Under the pieces are notes generated by a model that was not told the origin of the DNA, ran no database searches, and was given only the letters and a program-made list of their open reading frames with translations. Shown here piece by piece: positions 8,304-15,922 of a stretch of 64,000 nt of DNA. The DNA is from FEN-1219 sp964503125 (lineage in GTDB: Bacteria > Pseudomonadota > Gammaproteobacteria > Steroidobacterales > Rariloculaceae): NCBI GenBank assembly GCA_964503125.1, contig CAZCZE010000012.1:1-64000 (forward strand), in the 5' to 3' direction. The number at the start of each line of letters is the position of its first letter. Positions within the stretch are counted from its first letter, which is position 1. A program made the translations under genes and the position numbers.

Positions 8304-9305
8304 ATGCGCATTGGTCGTTTTGACATCGATCCGCCGTTGATCCTCGCGCCCATGGCGGGTGTTACGGACAAGCCGTTTCGGCTGCTCTGCAAGCGGCTCG
8401 GCGCGGGCTACGCGGTCTCCGAGATGACGACGTCCGATCCGCGCCTCTGGCGGACGACGAAGAGCGTGCGTCGCCTCGATCACGCCGGCGAGCCGGCGCC
8501 GATCGGTGTGCAGATCGCGGGCTCCGATCCCGCCGCGCTCGCCGCCGCGGCGCGGCACGCCGTCGATCACGGCGCCGAGATCGTGGACATCAACATGGGG
8601 TGCCCCGCGAAGAAGGTCTGCAACGCTTGGGCCGGCTCGGCGTTGCTCAAGGACGAGGCGCTCGTCGGTCGCCTACTCGACGCCGTCGTCGCGGCCGTGG
8701 CCGTGCCCGTGACGCTCAAGATCCGCACGGGCTTCAGCCGCGACGACAAGAATGGCGTACGCGTGGCGCGCCTCGCCGAGGCCGCCGGCATCCAGGCGCT
8801 CGCGGTGCACGGCCGCACGCGCGACATGCTCTACACGGGCGAGGCCGAGTACGAGACGATCGCGGCCATCAAGCAAGCGATCGGCATTCCCGTCATCGCC
8901 AATGGCGACGTGGTCTCGCCGCGGAAGGCTCGCGCCGTGCTCGCGGCCACAGGCGCCGACGCGCTCATGATCGGCCGCGCGGCGCAGGGCCGGCCGTGGA
9001 TTTTCCGCGAGATCGCACACTTCCTGGCGACGGGCGAGAGCGTGCCGCCGCCGCCGCTCGGCTTCGTGCGCGACACGTTGCTCGAGCACGTGCGGGCGCT
9101 GCACGAGTTCTACGGCGAGGAGAGCGGCGTGCGCATCGCGCGCAAGCACCTCAAGTGGTACGCCCAGGATCGGCCCGAGAACGCGGCTTTCCGGGCGGTC
9201 GTCAATCGTGCCGAGACAGCCGGCGAGCAGCTGCGCCTGACACGCGACTATTTCGCCCGGCTCGAAGCGGCGGCCGACGAGCGCGCGCTCGGGGCGGCTG
9301 CGTAG
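8304..9305 (+). CDS. dusB: tRNA-dihydrouridine synthase B
   Basis: Reduces uridine to dihydrouridine in the D-loop of tRNA, using FMN and NADPH. The 333-residue protein shows the family landmarks in order: LILAPMAGVTDKPFR at the N-terminus (flavin site), GVQIAGSDP, DINMGCPAKKV with the catalytic Cys, the ALAVHGRTR segment, IPVIANGDV and the phosphate-binding GADALMIGRAAQGRPW, then the C-terminal helical domain. Length and motifs match DusB rather than DusA or DusC. ATG at 8304 agrees with the usual DusB N-terminus; the much longer open frame upstream is an antisense-like shadow inside the LVIVD gene. In many gammaproteobacteria dusB is followed by fis; here it is followed by a convergent small gene instead, overlapping its last 58 bases. 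Confidence 0.95.
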   Translation: MRIGRFDIDPPLILAPMAGVTDKPFRLLCKRLGAGYAVSEMTTSDPRLWRTTKSVRRLDHAGEPAPIGVQIAGSDPAALAAAARHAVDHGAEIVDINMGCPAKKVCNAWAGSALLKDEALVGRLLDAVVAAVAVPVTLKIRTGFSRDDKNGVRVARLAEAAGIQALAVHGRTRDMLYTGEAEYETIAAIKQAIGIPVIANGDVVSPRKARAVLAATGADALMIGRAAQGRPWIFREIAHFLATGESVPPPPLGFVRDTLLEHVRALHEFYGEESGVRIARKHLKWYAQDRPENAAFRAVVNRAETAGEQLRLTRDYFARLEAAADERALGAAA

Positions 9306-9592
9306 CGGATGTCCCTGGCCTCGTCGCGTTGGTAGACGACGGGGATGTCATGCATTGCGGCAAAGGAAACGGCCCATTCGAGCGCGCCGGCGTGCGAGAG
9401 CGGCACGGATTGCCCCAGCGTCGTGACTCGCCAACGCAGCTTGCCGTTGACCGGCTCGCTTGCCACGTGCTCGATCGTCGTGGTCGTTTCATCGCCGGTA
9501 TCGACGGTCGTCTCGACGAGCACGAACGTCGGGTCGACGTAGGATTCGCCGAGATCCAGCGCCGGTAGGATGCGGACGTGGCTGGCCTTCAT
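9248..9592 (-). CDS. Small conserved-looking hypothetical protein (114 aa), paralogue of 50000-50284
   Basis: Function unknown. The start is well supported: ATG at 9592 follows AAGGA with seven bases of spacing. The protein is acidic and mixed alpha/beta, with no signal peptide. Its core (ETTTTIEHV, then RVTTLGQS, then LSHAGALEWAVSFAAMHDIP, then VVYQ) matches the arrangement in the small protein at 50000-50284 (ATIERV, RVKTLVTR, MTAHAALGFATSYAERKQVP, VVYA). I infer the two are paralogues. The last 20 residues are Ala/Ser/Arg-rich and overlap the 3' end of dusB on the other strand, so they may be a recent extension. It lies 92 bases downstream of uppS on the same strand but has its own ribosome site. 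Confidence 0.7.
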   Translation of the reverse strand: MKASHVRILPALDLGESYVDPTFVLVETTVDTGDETTTTIEHVASEPVNGKLRWRVTTLGQSVPLSHAGALEWAVSFAAMHDIPVVYQRDEARDIRYAAAPSARSSAAASSRAK

Positions 9593-9684
9593 TGTTGTTG
9601 TCCTTCGCAGGCCTCGCGCACAGTATCGCTCGCGGCGTGCAGTCGCGCCGCCCCGTTTGGACATAACCAAGCTGTTTAGTGGAG

Positions 9685-10395
9685 TTACTCGGCGCGCGAG
9701 TAGCCCGCGGGCTCCGCGGCCGCGGAGGATATGCCGCCGAAGCGGCGCTCGCGCCGCGCGAACTCGCGCAGTGCGCTGTCGAACACGGCCTCGTCGAAGT
9801 CCGGCCAAAACGTATCGACGAACACGAGCTCTGCGTACGCGCATTCCCAGAGCAGGAAGTCGCTCAAGCGTCGCTCGCCGCCGGTGCGGATCAGCAAATC
9901 GACGGGTTCCTCGACCGTGGCGTGGACCGCGGCCGCGAGCTCGCACTCGAAGTCCTGCAGCGAGCTCGTGCCCCGCGAGGAGGCGGCCGCTTGCGCGATC
10001 GCGGCACGCGCCGAGTAGTCGACGGCGAGTCGCAGGTGCAACTTCGCGCCGCGCGCCGTCAGCCGCTCCGTGTTCTCGATCGTGCGCACGAGATCGGCCG
10101 CGAGCCGATCGCGGCGACCGATGACGCTGAGGCGCACGCCGTTGTCGAGACAGCGCGCCGTCTCGCTGACGAGGTACCGCTTGAGCAGCCGCATGAGGTT
10201 CGCGACCTCCTGCGGCGGTCGCGACCAATTGTCGGACGAGAAGGCGTAGAGCGTCAGCACGTCGATCGGCCCGCGCGTCGCCGCCTCGACGATACGCCGG
10301 ACCGCTTTGGCCCCCGCGCGATGCCCCGCAGAGCGCGGTAGGCCGCGACGCTCCGCCCACCGACCGTTGCCGTCCATGATGATCGCGGTATGCAT
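9685..10395 (-). CDS. uppS: Isoprenyl transferase (UppS family cis-prenyltransferase)
   Basis: A cis-prenyltransferase that condenses isopentenyl diphosphate onto an allylic diphosphate, as in undecaprenyl diphosphate synthesis. All five conserved regions are present: AIIMDGNGRWA (catalytic Asp), GHRAGAKAVRRIV, TLYAFSSDNWSRP, the RDRL region, and DLLIRTGGERRLSDFLLWE with CAYAELVF near the end. Length (236) is normal. In most proteobacteria uppS sits with frr, cdsA and dxr; here it stands apart beside a regulator and dusB, so it may be a second copy with a special product length. It starts ATG at 10395 and lies 6 bases downstream of the regulator stop, implying co-transcription with it. Confidence 0.92.
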   Translation of the reverse strand: MHTAIIMDGNGRWAERRGLPRSAGHRAGAKAVRRIVEAATRGPIDVLTLYAFSSDNWSRPPQEVANLMRLLKRYLVSETARCLDNGVRLSVIGRRDRLAADLVRTIENTERLTARGAKLHLRLAVDYSARAAIAQAAASSRGTSSLQDFECELAAAVHATVEEPVDLLIRTGGERRLSDFLLWECAYAELVFVDTFWPDFDEAVFDSALREFARRERRFGGISSAAAEPAGYSRAE

Positions 10396-10401
10396 GCGTC
10401 C

Positions 10402-10791
10402 TTAAGTCCCTTTCGCCGCTTGAATCAGCGCTTCCATGTGCTCGAGGTGGCGCGCGAACATCCGCTTGCCTTTGGCCGTGAGGCTGAACTCGGTCTTCGG
10501 TACTCGCGCCGCGAACCGTTTCTTGCAGGCCACTAAGCCCGCGTCCTCGAGCTTGCGCGCATGAATGCTCAGGTTGCCGTCGGTCGTTTGCAGCAGCTCT
10601 TTGAGCTCGCCGAAGCTCATGCTGCGGTTCACGCTGAGCGCGCTCAGGATCCCCAAGCGAACGCGCTCGTAGATGAGCCGGTCGGTCTCGCCGGCCTCGC
10701 GGTCGGCGAAGTAGCCGGCGACGGCGCGCAGGCGCTGCGCCTCGGGCGCGGCGGTCGTTTGCTGACCTTTTGCGACCGTCTTAGCCGCCAT
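10402..10791 (-). CDS. Winged-helix transcriptional regulator (HTH_34/MarR-like)
   Basis: A small DNA-binding protein of 129 residues. After an Ala/Gln-rich tail of about 35 residues comes a winged-helix domain: the helix-turn-helix reads ILSALSVNRSMSFGELKELL then TTDGNLSIHARKLEDAGL, and the wing is VPKTEFSLTAKGKRMFARHL. This pattern is typical of the PF13601 (HTH_34) group, which often sits next to a small membrane protein that it controls. Exactly that neighbour is present: the gene starting at 11392 overlaps its start by 11 bases. A perfect 8-bp palindrome at 11430-11450 upstream of the pair is the probable operator, so autoregulation is likely. The inducing signal is unknown. Confidence 0.85.
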   Translation of the reverse strand: MAAKTVAKGQQTTAAPEAQRLRAVAGYFADREAGETDRLIYERVRLGILSALSVNRSMSFGELKELLQTTDGNLSIHARKLEDAGLVACKKRFAARVPKTEFSLTAKGKRMFARHLEHMEALIQAAKGT

Positions 10792-11392
10792 GGTGCCTCA
10801 CGATCGTGACGCCGAGCGCAAGGTGAATGCCGCCGAAACCGAGCGCGAGCACGATGTGGCCCGAGCCCGGGGGCAGCCACAGAGTCGCGGCGCCGAGGCC
10901 CATGAACGCCATGCCCGCGGTGAACACCGCGGGGATCGCGAACAGCCCGCACGCCGCGAGACCCGCGCCGTAGAGCAGCAACCACATGCCCGTGATGAGC
11001 TCGCGGTCCACCTGACCTGCGAGCGCTGCCGTGAGGATAGCGCCGGCCAAGAACGCAGGCGCCAGCGTCATGAAGAACCGCCGTGCGACGGCGCGCCGCA
11101 GGCTCAAACCCTGGGCACGCGCCTTCTGCTCCATGAACCACAGCGCCGCCGCGCTGGCCACGATCGCGGCGCCGACCCAGATGGCGAGCCAGTGAGGCGC
11201 GAGCTGCGGCAGCGACTCGAGGCCGATGGCGACGAGCGCAGTGAGCCCCATGGCGATGCAGCCCTTGCCCGGGACCGTCGTGAAGGTATGGGCCGCCTCG
11301 ATCGTGCTGCGGATGTAGCGCAGATGCTCGGCGGCCCCGGAATCGATGGGGGTCGGCGCGACGGGTCGCGGACGTTTCGGGGCAACGGTCAT
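10781..11392 (-). CDS. Small multi-pass membrane protein paired with the regulator
   Basis: A 203-residue inner-membrane protein with an N-terminal cytoplasmic part of about 45 residues rich in Pro/Thr, followed by about five hydrophobic segments (GLTALVAIGLESL, LAIWVGAAIVASAAALWF, FMTLAPAFLAGAILTAALA, MWLLLYGAGLAACGLFAIPAVF, HIVLALGFGGIHLALGVTIV). No catalytic motif is visible. It is the first gene of a likely operon with the winged-helix regulator and uppS. Membrane proteins in this arrangement have been treated as partners or targets of the HTH_34 regulator, but the biochemical role is unknown. ATG at 11392 lies 38 bases from a palindromic operator candidate. Confidence 0.8.
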   Translation of the reverse strand: MTVAPKRPRPVAPTPIDSGAAEHLRYIRSTIEAAHTFTTVPGKGCIAMGLTALVAIGLESLPQLAPHWLAIWVGAAIVASAAALWFMEQKARAQGLSLRRAVARRFFMTLAPAFLAGAILTAALAGQVDRELITGMWLLLYGAGLAACGLFAIPAVFTAGMAFMGLGAATLWLPPGSGHIVLALGFGGIHLALGVTIVRHHGG

Positions 11393-11429
11393 GGGGCTAA
11401 CGGGCTAAAGATCAAGGATGCCGAGGGAA

Positions 11430-11450
11430 GTACTTTACGCCATAAAGTAC
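11430..11450. promoter_or_regulatory. Candidate palindromic operator
   Basis: A perfect inverted repeat, GTACTTTA-CGCCA-TAAAGTAC (8-bp arms, 5-bp spacer), lies 38 bases upstream of the membrane protein start. Its A/T-rich arms stand out in a G/C-rich context. Its size and place fit a site for the dimeric winged-helix regulator encoded in the same operon. This is inference from position and symmetry; no known consensus was checked. Confidence 0.6.
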
Positions 11451-11645
11451 GACAAGTCTGTGAATCATTCCACGGTCAGCCGCGCAACCGCAGGGTCCGA
11501 CCGGGCCTTTGCAAGGCGCCGCAAGGGCCGAGGCCGCGGCGCGCGGCGGCGCTCGCCGCGGTCAGTGGCCGCCTTTGCTTTCCGTAATGCGATCGGTTAC
11601 GGCAAACAACACGCCGGACACGACGAACGTCGCGCCGCGCCGTCG

Positions 11646-12908
11646 CTATTTGAAGGCGAAGACCTTGAAAGTCCCGGTCGGCGTGTCGGATTGGTTCGAG
11701 TCGACGTGCAGCACGCGGTTGCGGCCGAGCTGCTTGGCGCGATACAAAGCCTCGTCCGCGGTTTGGATCAGGCCCGCGAGGCTGCGTTTGGTGCCGGGCC
11801 CGGCGATCGCCGAGCCGATGCTCACGGTCAGGAACTTCGCCGCCTCGGAGTGGGCGTGTGGAATCGCGAGCGCCATCGTTTCGTGACGGATCTGCTCGGG
11901 TATTGCCGTGGGGTCGACCCCCGACGGCGCGTACAGCACCAGCGCGAACTCCTCGCCGCCATAGCGCGCGCAGAAATCGAACGGCCGGCGTGCGGCACGC
12001 GCCAGGATGCCGGCGACTTGGCGTATGCAGCTGTCGCCGGCCTGGTGGCCGTAGAGGTCGTTGTAGGCCTTGAAGTGGTCGATGTCGACTAGGATGACTT
12101 GCAGCGCCTCCTGGTTGCGCTGCGCCTGGAGCCAAAGGCGGCTCGTCAACGTGTCGAACATGCGCCGGTTATAGAGTCCGCTCAAGCCGTCGCGCTCTGC
12201 GATGTCGTTGAGCAAGCGAGTCTCGATGAACGTGGCGCGCACGAGCCGCTCCACGCGCAGCGCTGACAATACCGACATCAGAGTCGTCGCGAAGATCACC
12301 GGCGACGCAAACATCAGATCCTGCGTCGCGACGCCGAGGTACGCGCTGATCACGACGAACGAAACCGCGAGCGCGACCCCGACGATGATGACTGCGCGCG
12401 ACAGGAGACCGAGGAACAACGTGGCGTAGACGATCACGAGCACATCGCCCATCTGAAACTGCGGCAGGCCGCCGGCCGCGGCGAGCCCGCTGATCGCCAT
12501 GACGCTCATGCCCGTCACGATGACGGCCGAACCCGCAATCCATTGATAGTGACGCTGCAGCGACGGGAACACGGCAGCCGCGAGAATCACGATCAACGCC
12601 GGGCAGGAGACGCCGAGGCGCAGCAGATAGATCGGCTCGAGGATCGAAGCCGAGAGCGGCGCCATGCCGCCGCGCATATTGATCGCCGTGACGACGGCCA
12701 CGAGCGCGAGGTAAATGGCCGTCGCCCAGCGCGCCCGCGGCAGCGAGCGCTCGAGATAGTAGGTGCGGAACTCGGCCTCCGTCTCCGGAACGAACCGCAA
12801 GCGTTCGATCGCGTGCTTGGTTGCCGGATCGATCGAGTTGCTTTCCGTGAACCCTCGCGAAGCCTGCACGACGGGCTTGCCTCTTAAGGCCAATGTCGAT
12901 TCCGTCAC
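11646..12908 (-). CDS. Membrane-bound diguanylate cyclase (GGDEF)
   Basis: Makes cyclic di-GMP from two GTP. The N-terminal part is cytoplasmic (about 60 residues), then come six or so hydrophobic segments with short loops, resembling a membrane sensor module. The C-terminal catalytic domain has LVDIDHFKAYND as metal/GTP strand and RYGGEEF as active-site loop, so it should be active. An allosteric inhibition site is present: RPFD lies five residues before GGEEF, the normal RxxD spacing. There is no EAL domain. The start is uncertain: the frame is open to 12980, GTG at 12908 or 12869 are candidates, and no clear ribosome site decides. The gene is convergent to nothing and is separated by about 250 bases from the operator region. 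Confidence 0.88.
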   Translation of the reverse strand: MTESTLALRGKPVVQASRGFTESNSIDPATKHAIERLRFVPETEAEFRTYYLERSLPRARWATAIYLALVAVVTAINMRGGMAPLSASILEPIYLLRLGVSCPALIVILAAAVFPSLQRHYQWIAGSAVIVTGMSVMAISGLAAAGGLPQFQMGDVLVIVYATLFLGLLSRAVIIVGVALAVSFVVISAYLGVATQDLMFASPVIFATTLMSVLSALRVERLVRATFIETRLLNDIAERDGLSGLYNRRMFDTLTSRLWLQAQRNQEALQVILVDIDHFKAYNDLYGHQAGDSCIRQVAGILARAARRPFDFCARYGGEEFALVLYAPSGVDPTAIPEQIRHETMALAIPHAHSEAAKFLTVSIGSAIAGPGTKRSLAGLIQTADEALYRAKQLGRNRVLHVDSNQSDTPTGTFKVFAFK

Positions 12909-13040
12909 GCTAGCACAGGGGCGGGACCCGAATTGTGGACCGCTGCTCAACTCCCCGCGATCCCCCGGGCGCCAGTTCACTCGCGGACCGAAAGACCGCA
13001 GAATGCAGGCCCTGACACCGCCATCCCCGGGGGGCTTTCC

Positions 13041-13814
13041 ATGCGCTCGTTACTGCTCGTCTCGTGCACCCTGTTGCTCGCGGCGGTGCCCGCCGCGCGC
13101 GCTCAAACTACGACACCCGCCGCCACGCCGCCCTACGTGCTACCCGCGAACGCGCCGGCCCACGTGCGGCGCGCCATCGAGTCGCCGGACCGCACCATGG
13201 AGCAGCGCGCGCGCGACTATCACCGCAAGCCGGCCGAGATTCTCACGTTGGCCGGGATCGAGGAGGGCGACCGCATCGTCGAGATCGCGGCGTTCGGCCA
13301 ATACTTCACGACGATGCTGCTCGCGGCCGTGGGCCCGACGGGTCACGTCGACATGTACGACCTGCCGTACACGGAACGTCTCGCGGGCCCGGCCTCGCGC
13401 GAGTTCGACGCGAAGCACGCGAATGCCGTCTACCACCAGGAGAGCTACAACGACGTGACGCTACCCCAAGGCGTCGACTCGGTGTGGAACGTGCTCTACT
13501 ACCACGACTTGCAGCCGCAGGGCGTCGACACGGCGGCGTTCAATCGCAAGATCCTCGCGGCGCTCAGGCCCGGCGGGGTCTATGTCGTCATCGACCACAA
13601 GGCCGAGGACGGCTCGGGTTGGCGCGACGCCGGCACGATTCATCGCATGGGCGTCGAGACGATCAAGCAGGAGGTGCTCGCGGCCGGCTTTACCCTCGCG
13701 GTCGAGAGCGACTTGCTCGCGAACCCGAGCGACGACCGGACGAAGATGGTGTTCACGCTGGGCACGCGCGGCACGACGGATCAGGCGTTCTTCATCTTCC
13801 GCAAGCCGAACTAA
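13041..13814 (+). CDS. Exported class I methyltransferase-like protein
   Basis: A 257-residue protein with a clear Sec signal (MRSLLLVSCTLLLAAVPAARA, cut before QTTT) fused to a Rossmann-like methyltransferase domain of the COG4798 'predicted methyltransferase' type. Features are GDRIVEIAAFGQYFTTML in place of the canonical glycine loop, the acidic MYDLPYTERL segment and LRPGGVYVVIDHKAEDG. Because the glycine loop is altered and SAM is cytoplasmic, real methyl transfer in the periplasm is doubtful; it may be a binding protein derived from a methyltransferase. Next gene starts six bases after its stop, so it probably heads the run of co-directional exported proteins that extends to about 20 kb. 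Confidence 0.82.
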   Translation: MRSLLLVSCTLLLAAVPAARAQTTTPAATPPYVLPANAPAHVRRAIESPDRTMEQRARDYHRKPAEILTLAGIEEGDRIVEIAAFGQYFTTMLLAAVGPTGHVDMYDLPYTERLAGPASREFDAKHANAVYHQESYNDVTLPQGVDSVWNVLYYHDLQPQGVDTAAFNRKILAALRPGGVYVVIDHKAEDGSGWRDAGTIHRMGVETIKQEVLAAGFTLAVESDLLANPSDDRTKMVFTLGTRGTTDQAFFIFRKPN

Positions 13815-13820
13815 AGCGCC

Positions 13821-14858
13821 GTGCGTTCCCTGGCGTGGGCCTTGCTCGCCGCGGCGGGATTGCCCGCCACGGCGGCGGCGCACCACAGCTTCTTCGGCCG
13901 CTTCGACACGCAGCGGCTCGTCGAGCTCGAAGGCGAGGTGACCGAAGTCCTGTGGCGCAACCCGCACGCGTATTTCGCGCTGCGCGCCGATGACGTCGTT
14001 TGGGAGATCGAGACGAGCTCGCTGACGGTGCTGAAGCGCATGGGCATCGAGGCCGGCACGATTCGCGTCGGCGACCGCATCCGCATCGCGGCCAACCCGC
14101 CCGTCGGCGACAAGAAGGAAATGTACGCGCGGCACGTGCTGCTGCCCGACGGCCGCGAGCTGCTGCTCAACGTCGGGCTCGCTCCGCGCTGGACCGAGCG
14201 GGGCCGCGCCGTCGGTGACGAGTCGCTGCTCATGGCGCGCGCCGGCGATCCGTCGCGGCCGGAGCTCGGCATCTTCCGCGTCTGGAGCCACACGCGCACG
14301 ATCGCGCGCCTGTTCCCCGAGGTGACCGATGCCGGCGTCGACATCAACGCCTATCCGCTGACGCCGGCGGCGCGCGCGCAGCTCGCGGCGTTCGACCGCA
14401 GCACCGACAACCCCACGGCCAACTGCGTGCCGAAGGGCATGCCGACGATCATGGAAGCGCCGTATCCGATCGAGTTCGTGCGGCAGGACGGCGGGCATAT
14501 CCTGCTCAAGCTCGAGGAGTACGACCTCGAGCGGCCCATCTACATGGACGGGCCGAACGTCGCGCGCGAGCTGCCGCAACCGTCGCCGCTCGGGTTCTCG
14601 GTCGGACGGTGGGACGGCGCCGCGCTCGTCGTCACGACGACGCGCATCAGCTGGCCGTTCTTCAGCCAGCTCGGCATTCGGCAGAGTTTAGGAGTCGAGA
14701 TCGTCGAGCGCTTCACGCCGACGGCCGACGGCAGCCGGCTCGACTACGAGATGACCGTCACCGATCCGGCCACCTTCACGCGGCCCGTCGTGCTGCGCCA
14801 GCACTGGCTCTGGCTGCCGAGCGTGACGCTGCTGCCTTACCAATGCACCGTGCGCTAG
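13821..14858 (+). CDS. Exported DUF6152-like protein
   Basis: A 345-residue exported protein, GTG start, with a signal ending about residue 16 (TAAA) followed by HHSFFGRFDTQRLVELEG. The HHSF...FD start and the RNPHAYFAL and VWEIE segments are the hallmark of DUF6152, a small beta-barrel domain common in proteobacterial exported proteins; it occupies about residues 17-115. The remainder contains repeated beta segments and a CVPKGMP motif often found in similar proteins from steroid- or aromatic-degrading bacteria. No catalytic function is established. It sits between the exported methyltransferase-like gene and an alpha/beta hydrolase with gaps of six bases, so they are probably one operon. 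Confidence 0.75.
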   Translation: MRSLAWALLAAAGLPATAAAHHSFFGRFDTQRLVELEGEVTEVLWRNPHAYFALRADDVVWEIETSSLTVLKRMGIEAGTIRVGDRIRIAANPPVGDKKEMYARHVLLPDGRELLLNVGLAPRWTERGRAVGDESLLMARAGDPSRPELGIFRVWSHTRTIARLFPEVTDAGVDINAYPLTPAARAQLAAFDRSTDNPTANCVPKGMPTIMEAPYPIEFVRQDGGHILLKLEEYDLERPIYMDGPNVARELPQPSPLGFSVGRWDGAALVVTTTRISWPFFSQLGIRQSLGVEIVERFTPTADGSRLDYEMTVTDPATFTRPVVLRQHWLWLPSVTLLPYQCTVR

Positions 14859-14864
14859 GGGCGC

Positions 14865-15488
14865 TTGCCAACCGTGCTCTGGCAATGCCCCGCCGACGCC
14901 GTGGCCGCACTCGTGCTGGCGCATGGCGCAGGCGCCGGCATGCGGCACGCTAGCATGGAGGCGATCGCCGCGGCGTTCGCGCAGCACGGCATCGCGACGC
15001 TGCGCTTCGACTTCCCGTTCATGGCCGAAGGCCGCAACCGCGTCGATCCGCCGGCCGTCGCGACCGCGGCGATCGCCGCGGCGTTCGCCGCCGCGGCCGA
15101 GCGCACGGCGCTGCCGATCTGGGTCGGCGGGCACTCGTTCGGCGGGCGCATGGCGTCGCACGCCGTGCTCGACCGGAACGTGCCGGCCAGAGGTCTCGTG
15201 TTCTGCTCGTTCCCGCTGCACATGCCGGGGAAGCCGGACACGAAGCGTGCGCAGCATCTTGCGTCCATCCGCTTGCCGATGTTGTTCCTCTCGGGCACGC
15301 GCGACGAGCTTGCCGAGCGCCCGCTGCTCGAGCCGCTCGTTGCGTCGCTGTCGAGCGCGCAGCTGCACTGGCTCGCAACCGCCGACCACGGTTATCGTGT
15401 ACAGAAGCGCGCACGAGCGAGCACCGAAGGCGTGTTCGACGAGATGGGGCGCGTCGCGCGCGCGTTCATCGGCGCGCACGGGACATGA
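14865..15488 (+). CDS. Alpha/beta hydrolase (KANL3/Tex30-like)
   Basis: A cytoplasmic-looking hydrolase of 207 residues. It has the LAHGAGAGM oxyanion region, FDFPFMAEG, the nucleophile elbow GGHSFGGR (Ser), FSFPLH, LFLSGTRDEL (Asp region) and ADHGYR with the catalytic His. This set is typical of the KANL3/Tex30 hydrolase-like family (also called dienelactone-hydrolase-like). Substrate unknown. The start is TTG at 14865, six bases after the previous stop; a GTG two codons later is an alternative. Position in a run with aromatic-ring-cleavage genes makes an ester or lactone substrate plausible, but this is only context. Confidence 0.8.
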   Translation: MPTVLWQCPADAVAALVLAHGAGAGMRHASMEAIAAAFAQHGIATLRFDFPFMAEGRNRVDPPAVATAAIAAAFAAAAERTALPIWVGGHSFGGRMASHAVLDRNVPARGLVFCSFPLHMPGKPDTKRAQHLASIRLPMLFLSGTRDELAERPLLEPLVASLSSAQLHWLATADHGYRVQKRARASTEGVFDEMGRVARAFIGAHGT

Positions 15489-15497
15489 GGTAGGCGG

Positions 15498-15890
15498 ATG
15501 CCGATGCGAAAGCTGCACCTTGTCGTCGGGCTCACGGGCGTCGTGGCGTTCCTCGCCACAGGCATCTTCATGCGCGCGGGCTTCCCCGAGCTATACAGCG
15601 CGGACGACGCATTGCGCTATATCTATCGCGCCAACCACGTCTACATTTTGCTCGCGAGCCTCGCCAATCTGGCGCTCGGCGTGCATCTCGCGGGCGGACG
15701 CACGGGGTGGCGCGCCAACCTCTCGACGGGCGGTTCCGTTCTGGCCCTCGCTTCCCCGGTCGTTCTATGCTTCGCTTTCGTTCTCGAGACGTCAAAGGCA
15801 AGTCCCGAGCGCATCGTGACGCTGCTCGGTGTGTTCGCTCTGGCGTTCGGTATCGTGGCGCACGCCCTGAGTGGCCCCGCGCGGCGCTAG
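15498..15890 (+). CDS. Small four-helix membrane protein
   Basis: A 130-residue inner-membrane protein with four hydrophobic segments: LHLVVGLTGVVAFLATGIFM, YILLASLANLALGVHLA, GSVLALASPVVLCFAFVLE and ILLGVFALAFGIVAHAL-like sequence near the end. Between helices one and two is the polar loop FPELYSADDALRYIYRANH, which looks conserved and may face the periplasm. No family is recognised with certainty. ATG at 15498 follows GAGGTAGGCGG. It is 9 bases downstream of the hydrolase and 32 bases upstream of the SnoaL lipoprotein. Confidence 0.75.
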   Translation: MPMRKLHLVVGLTGVVAFLATGIFMRAGFPELYSADDALRYIYRANHVYILLASLANLALGVHLAGGRTGWRANLSTGGSVLALASPVVLCFAFVLETSKASPERIVTLLGVFALAFGIVAHALSGPARR

Positions 15891-15922
15891 GCTGCTGCAC
15901 GTAAGGACTGGAGGATTCGGTC

